Assembly (NCBI GenBank): GCA_012797935.1
Contig: JAAZOC010000059.1
Coordinates: forward strand, 1-10,316
From: Candidatus Microgenomates bacterium
GTDB lineage: Bacteria; Patescibacteriota; Dojkabacteria; SC72
Length of the DNA: 10,316 bases
Direction of reading: 5' to 3'
Part shown: piece by piece, positions 7,375 through 10,316 of the stretch
Layout: every line of letters starts with the position of its first letter
How positions within the stretch are numbered: the first letter of the stretch is position 1
Position numbers and translations under genes: made by a program
The notes under the pieces: model-generated
Seen by the model: the letters and a program-made list of their open reading frames with translations, nothing else
Database searches by the model: none
Told to the model about the DNA's origin: nothing

Positions 7375-7845
7375 TTACCATCTAAAATGTGCAAATGCTT
7401 TATTAGCTTCTGCCATTCTTTCAGTATCAAGTTTCTTCTTCAATGCATCACCCTCTCCATTGTATGCACTTACTAATTCACCCATAAGAACTCTATCAAA
7501 AGATTTTCCAGATTTCTTTCTACAAACATCTATAATCCATCTTACTGCCAATGTTTCCTGTCTTCTAGGAGATACAGGCATAGGGACTTGATAGTTAGCT
7601 CCACCTACTCTTCTAGCTTTTATTTCTAGAGAAGGTCTAACATTATCAATTGCTTTATTTATGAATAAATTAACATCTTTCTCTTTTACATTTTCTGCTC
7701 CACTTTCAATAGCTGAATATACTAATTCCTCTGCAACTGTCTTTTTACCATCTTGCATAACTTTGTTAATCAATCTAGCAATTATTGGATTTCCATATTT
7801 GCCATCAATCTTTTGTGTTCTTCTTTTTGCTCTTTTTCCTCTCAT
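7375..7845 (-). CDS. rpsG: 30S ribosomal protein uS7
   Basis: uS7 starts assembly of the 30S head by binding the 3' domain of 16S rRNA. The 156 residues are the standard length. Diagnostic stretches are YGNPIIARLINKVMQDGKKTVAE (17-39), NVRPSLEIKARRVGGANYQVP (68-88) and RRQETLAVRWI (94-104). It ends in MAEANKAFAHFRW. It lies 22 bases after rpsL in the conserved order rpoC-rpsL-rpsG. The ATG is preceded by AT-only-like sequence (ATTGAATT) with no Shine-Dalgarno motif. fusA and tuf, which commonly follow, are absent; a terminator comes next. Confidence 0.98.
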   Translation of the reverse strand: MRGKRAKRRTQKIDGKYGNPIIARLINKVMQDGKKTVAEELVYSAIESGAENVKEKDVNLFINKAIDNVRPSLEIKARRVGGANYQVPMPVSPRRQETLAVRWIIDVCRKKSGKSFDRVLMGELVSAYNGEGDALKKKLDTERMAEANKAFAHFRW

Positions 7846-7867
7846 AATTCAATATTATTAATTAAAA

Positions 7868-8287
7868 CTACTCAGCAGCATCCTCTTTCTTTACTCCGTA
7901 TTTGGATCTTGCTTTCTTTCTTCCTTTTACACCTGCAGTATCATATTTACCTCTTACAACGATGTATTTAACACCTGGTAAGTCTCTCTTTCTTCCTGCT
8001 TTCAACAAGACAACAGAGTGCTCCTGAAGGTTATGACCTTCTCCAGGAATATATGCTGTGACTTCCATTCCATTAGACATTCTTACTCTAGCAACTTTTC
8101 TAAGAGCAGAGTTTGGTTTCTTAGGTGTCATTGTTTTAACCTGTAAACATACTCCTCTCTTGAAAGGATTTGCTAGCTTTTTGTATCTGTTCTTCAAAGG
8201 ATTGAAGTCCTTTGCTAACTGGATATGCTTTGTCTTTTGGACTTTTGCTTTTCTAGGTTTTCTTACTAATTGGTTTATTGTCGGCAT
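7868..8287 (-). CDS. rpsL: 30S ribosomal protein uS12
   Basis: uS12 sits at the decoding centre of the small subunit and affects accuracy. The product has 139 residues, with [11 protein letters not shown] (2-12), [18 protein letters not shown] (52-69), [15 protein letters not shown] (81-95) and ARSKYGVKK (126-134). Relative to E. coli there is a segment of about 13 extra residues around 21-39, at the place where Bacillus-type S12 is also longer. Arg101 aligns with E. coli Lys87, a streptomycin-resistance position, while Asp102 (E. coli Asp88) and the KK of TPKKPNS (E. coli Lys42/43) are kept. It lies 25 bases after rpoC and probably has its own promoter as well as read-through. The start ATG has ACAGACC before it, not a Shine-Dalgarno sequence. 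Confidence 0.98.
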   Translation of the reverse strand: MPTINQLVRKPRKAKVQKTKHIQLAKDFNPLKNRYKKLANPFKRGVCLQVKTMTPKKPNSALRKVARVRMSNGMEVTAYIPGEGHNLQEHSVVLLKAGRKRDLPGVKYIVVRGKYDTAGVKGRKKARSKYGVKKEDAAE

Positions 8288-8294
8288 GGTCTGT

Positions 8295-8323
8295 ATTATA
8301 TATCAAAATCAATTAAATTTTAA
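8295..8323 (-). promoter_or_regulatory. likely leaderless promoter of rpsL-rpsG
   Basis: The minus strand has TTAAAA (8318-8323), a 17-base spacer and a perfect TATAAT (8295-8300). Seven bases (ACAGACC) then lead to the rpsL ATG, so the expected start point coincides with the A of the ATG. The -35 lies within the last codons of rpoC. It would give the ribosomal genes a transcript separate from rpoC. Confidence 0.6.
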
Positions 8324-10316
8324 GCTCATCAAGCTTACTTATATCATCTACTCTTGCACCTTCTCCAACTGGTATAGGTCTTCCAATGATGACATTCTCT
8401 TTCATACCTCTCAAGTAATCAGTCTTACCTAATATTGCTACACTTGTAAGAACTCTTACTTGCTCTTGGAATGAGATAGAAGAAAGGAAGCTCTCTGTAT
8501 TGAGTGATGATGTCTTAATACCAAAGAGTTTAGGAATTACTAAAGCTTTGTTCTTTCCTTCTGCTAATAGTAATTGATTCTTTGCTTCTGCAAGATGTCT
8601 ATTAACAATTGAACCAACTAGGTAATCAGAGTCACCTGACTCTACAACTCTACCTAATCTCATCATTTGTCTAAGTATAACTTCGATATGTAGGTCATCG
8701 ATAGTTACACCCTGCTCATTGAACACCTTCTGAACTTCATCAAGGACATACTTTTGAGCTACAATAGGATCGGTTACCTCTGCTAATTTCTTTGGATCTA
8801 CAGAACCTTCTGTTATTTGAGTTCCAGCTTTTATCAAAGCTCCATCCTCAACAAGAACAGATATTCCTGGTAATACAGAAATTATTTCTTCAGCTTTTAC
8901 CTTACCTTGAATTGTAAGGATACCGCCCTCTATTGTTACTTTTCCATCAAATGGTGCCTGCTTTTCATTCTCATCTCCATCTACAAACATAACCTGACCT
9001 GACTTTACATCTTGAGAATCCTCTACTAGTAATTTCTTTGCTTTTGATACAACATAGTATCTTGCCATATTCTTCTCACCAACAATACTTACAACTGAAG
9101 AATCATCCTCTGATGTTTCGATATGAACCTTACCATCAATAGATGCAATCTCAGCTTCAGCTTTTGGTTTTCTAGCTTCAAATAGTTCTTCAATTCTTGG
9201 TAAACCTTGAGTGATATCAACCTTTGCAACACCTCCCTTATGGAATGTCTGCATAGTCATCTGAGTTCCTGGTTCTCCAATTGATTGAGCTGCAATAACA
9301 CCAACACCTCTACCCATTTCAATCTCTTTATTGTTTTCAAGATTTAATCCATAACATTTCTTACACATTCCAAGTGGCGCTTCACAAAGCAATGGAGATC
9401 TAACAAATATCTCTTCCAATCCTGCTTTATCAATTTCATCAACTTTTTCCTGTGTTAATGTTTCGTTCTTTTCAGCAATTATCTTGTCTCCAACTTTTAC
9501 ATCCTGTGCAAGAACTCTTCCAAAGATTCTATCTTTGAAATCAATTCTTCTATCATCACTTCTATTGATTACTAGACCTTCTCCTTCGTATCCACAATCA
9601 TCAGTTCTAATAATTACATCATGAGCTACATCTACAAGTTTTCTTGTTAAGTAACCAGATGAAGATGTTTTTAAGGATCTATCTGCAATACCTTTTCTAC
9701 CACCATTAGCAGCAACAAAGTATTCAAATGCACTTAAACCATCTCTGTAGTTACTCTTAATAGGCATTGGTACCCAGTTTCCTCTTGAGTCTCTAACAAC
9801 ACCCTTAATTGTAAGAACCTGTCTTGCCTGAATCTTACCTCCATTACCACCTGATTCAACCATTTGGTAAATAGAGTTACTCTTATCCAATTTCTCCCAT
9901 GCTTTGTCTGCAAGATCTGTAGCAAAGTCATCCCACATATTTGTAGAGATATTGATCTTCTCTGCTTTTGTCATCAAACCTTGTAAGTAGTTTTCTTGTA
10001 ATTGTTCATCTTTCTCTTCCATCTTTTTGATTTCAGCCTTAAGATCGAAGTCTACATCACAATCTGCCATAGCAAATGAGAATGCTAAATCTGTTGCATA
10101 TTTGAATCCTAATAACTTCATATTATCTAAGATCTCAACAACAACATCTAACTCTCTTGTATTCTTAATTTGATCAATAATCTTCTTAATAGTTTTGTTT
10201 CCAACTTGTTCATTTATGAATGCATAGTCTTCAGGAAGTATTTCATTAAAGATTACTCTTCCAACTGAAGTATGAACTGTTTCTCCTTTTACTTTTACGA
10301 TTATTTCTTCAGATAT
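8313..10316 (-). CDS. rpoC: RNA polymerase beta' subunit, C-terminal part (5' end outside window)
   Basis: The frame is open to the window edge: 667 residues plus a TAA stop. An internal ATG at 10119-10121 is not the start, because the 65 codons upstream still match RpoC (TSVGRVIFNEILPE at 17-30). The Zn site has Cys241, Cys311, Cys318 and Cys321, with the same 7- and 3-residue spacings as E. coli Cys888/895/898. The segment NSIYQMVESGGNGG (147-160) precedes the bridge-helix region, which includes FEYFVAANGGRKGIADRSLKT (about 197-217). The trigger loop reads GTQMTMQTFHKGG (350-362) and runs on into VDITQGLPRIEELFEARKP (366-384), a Thermus-like form with no large insertion like SI3 of E. coli. 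Gln at the usual Arg of MRTFH is unusual. Downstream are hybrid-barrel repeats, then QEQVRVLTSVAILGKTDYLRGMKENVIIGRPIPVG near the C-terminus. It is followed closely by rpsL and rpsG. Confidence 0.98.
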   Translation of the reverse strand: MSEEIIVKVKGETVHTSVGRVIFNEILPEDYAFINEQVGNKTIKKIIDQIKNTRELDVVVEILDNMKLLGFKYATDLAFSFAMADCDVDFDLKAEIKKMEEKDEQLQENYLQGLMTKAEKINISTNMWDDFATDLADKAWEKLDKSNSIYQMVESGGNGGKIQARQVLTIKGVVRDSRGNWVPMPIKSNYRDGLSAFEYFVAANGGRKGIADRSLKTSSSGYLTRKLVDVAHDVIIRTDDCGYEGEGLVINRSDDRRIDFKDRIFGRVLAQDVKVGDKIIAEKNETLTQEKVDEIDKAGLEEIFVRSPLLCEAPLGMCKKCYGLNLENNKEIEMGRGVGVIAAQSIGEPGTQMTMQTFHKGGVAKVDITQGLPRIEELFEARKPKAEAEIASIDGKVHIETSEDDSSVVSIVGEKNMARYYVVSKAKKLLVEDSQDVKSGQVMFVDGDENEKQAPFDGKVTIEGGILTIQGKVKAEEIISVLPGISVLVEDGALIKAGTQITEGSVDPKKLAEVTDPIVAQKYVLDEVQKVFNEQGVTIDDLHIEVILRQMMRLGRVVESGDSDYLVGSIVNRHLAEAKNQLLLAEGKNKALVIPKLFGIKTSSLNTESFLSSISFQEQVRVLTSVAILGKTDYLRGMKENVIIGRPIPVGEGARVDDISKLDELKI

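Noticed and set aside
7194..7476. Open frames on both strands spanning the glycosyltransferase/rpsG junction
   Set aside because: They cross a strong terminator and overlap the ends of two well-supported genes in other frames.
2413..8287. Alternative genetic code with UGA as glycine
   Set aside because: No in-frame UGA appears in any of the long conserved genes, and all end at normal family lengths.
10119..10121. ATG as the start of a separate rpoC-like gene
   Set aside because: The same frame stays open to the window edge and the 65 upstream codons match RpoC, so this is an internal Met.

Overview
The window is AT-rich and densely coding. It carries core housekeeping genes together with envelope-glycan genes. 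The best-supported source is a member of the Candidate Phyla Radiation (Patescibacteria). The reasons are: a polytopic O-antigen-ligase-like protein fused to TPRs, of a kind common in those genomes; an unusually short HrcA; a Thermus-like RpoC C-terminal half with no large trigger-loop insertion; and small intergenic gaps. I cannot fix the lineage further. All genes read through in the standard code, with no in-frame UGA, so the UGA=Gly code of Gracilibacteria/Absconditabacteria is unlikely.

Layout. (a) 1-2320, minus: a large membrane protein (O-antigen ligase-like plus TPR) whose 3' end lies outside the window. (b) 2413-5621, minus: the heat-shock operon hrcA-grpE-dnaK, closed by a clear rho-independent terminator at 2361-2392. 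dnaJ is not attached. (c) 5622-5742: a divergent control region with a consensus-like promoter and a CIRCE-like operator for hrcA on one side, and a promoter for the bL25 gene on the other. (d) 5743-7327, plus: ribosomal protein bL25, then a family-2 glycosyltransferase with its own TATAAT box. (e) 7375-10316, minus: rpsG, rpsL and the 3' two thirds or so of a normal-sized rpoC, ending at a terminator at 7321-7349 that faces the convergent glycosyltransferase gene.

How the genes work together. DnaK and GrpE form a chaperone/nucleotide-exchange pair, and HrcA should repress their operon through the operator that abuts its own start codon. rpoC, rpsL and rpsG form the transcription/translation cluster usually followed by fusA and tuf, but here a terminator follows rpsG. 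The glycosyltransferase and the O-antigen-ligase-like protein probably act in making surface polysaccharide or glycoprotein, but they are not adjacent.

The most interesting signal is in initiation. None of the eight visible start codons has a Shine-Dalgarno sequence at normal spacing. At several genes that begin a transcript, a TATAAT-like box sits only 5-10 nt before the ATG, which is the geometry of leaderless mRNA. Other points are a diverged CIRCE operator, an Arg-to-Gln change in the RNA polymerase trigger loop, and a natural Arg at the uS12 position where Lys-to-Arg gives streptomycin resistance. I found no CRISPR array, mobile element, tRNA or rRNA, and no convincing wholly new system.
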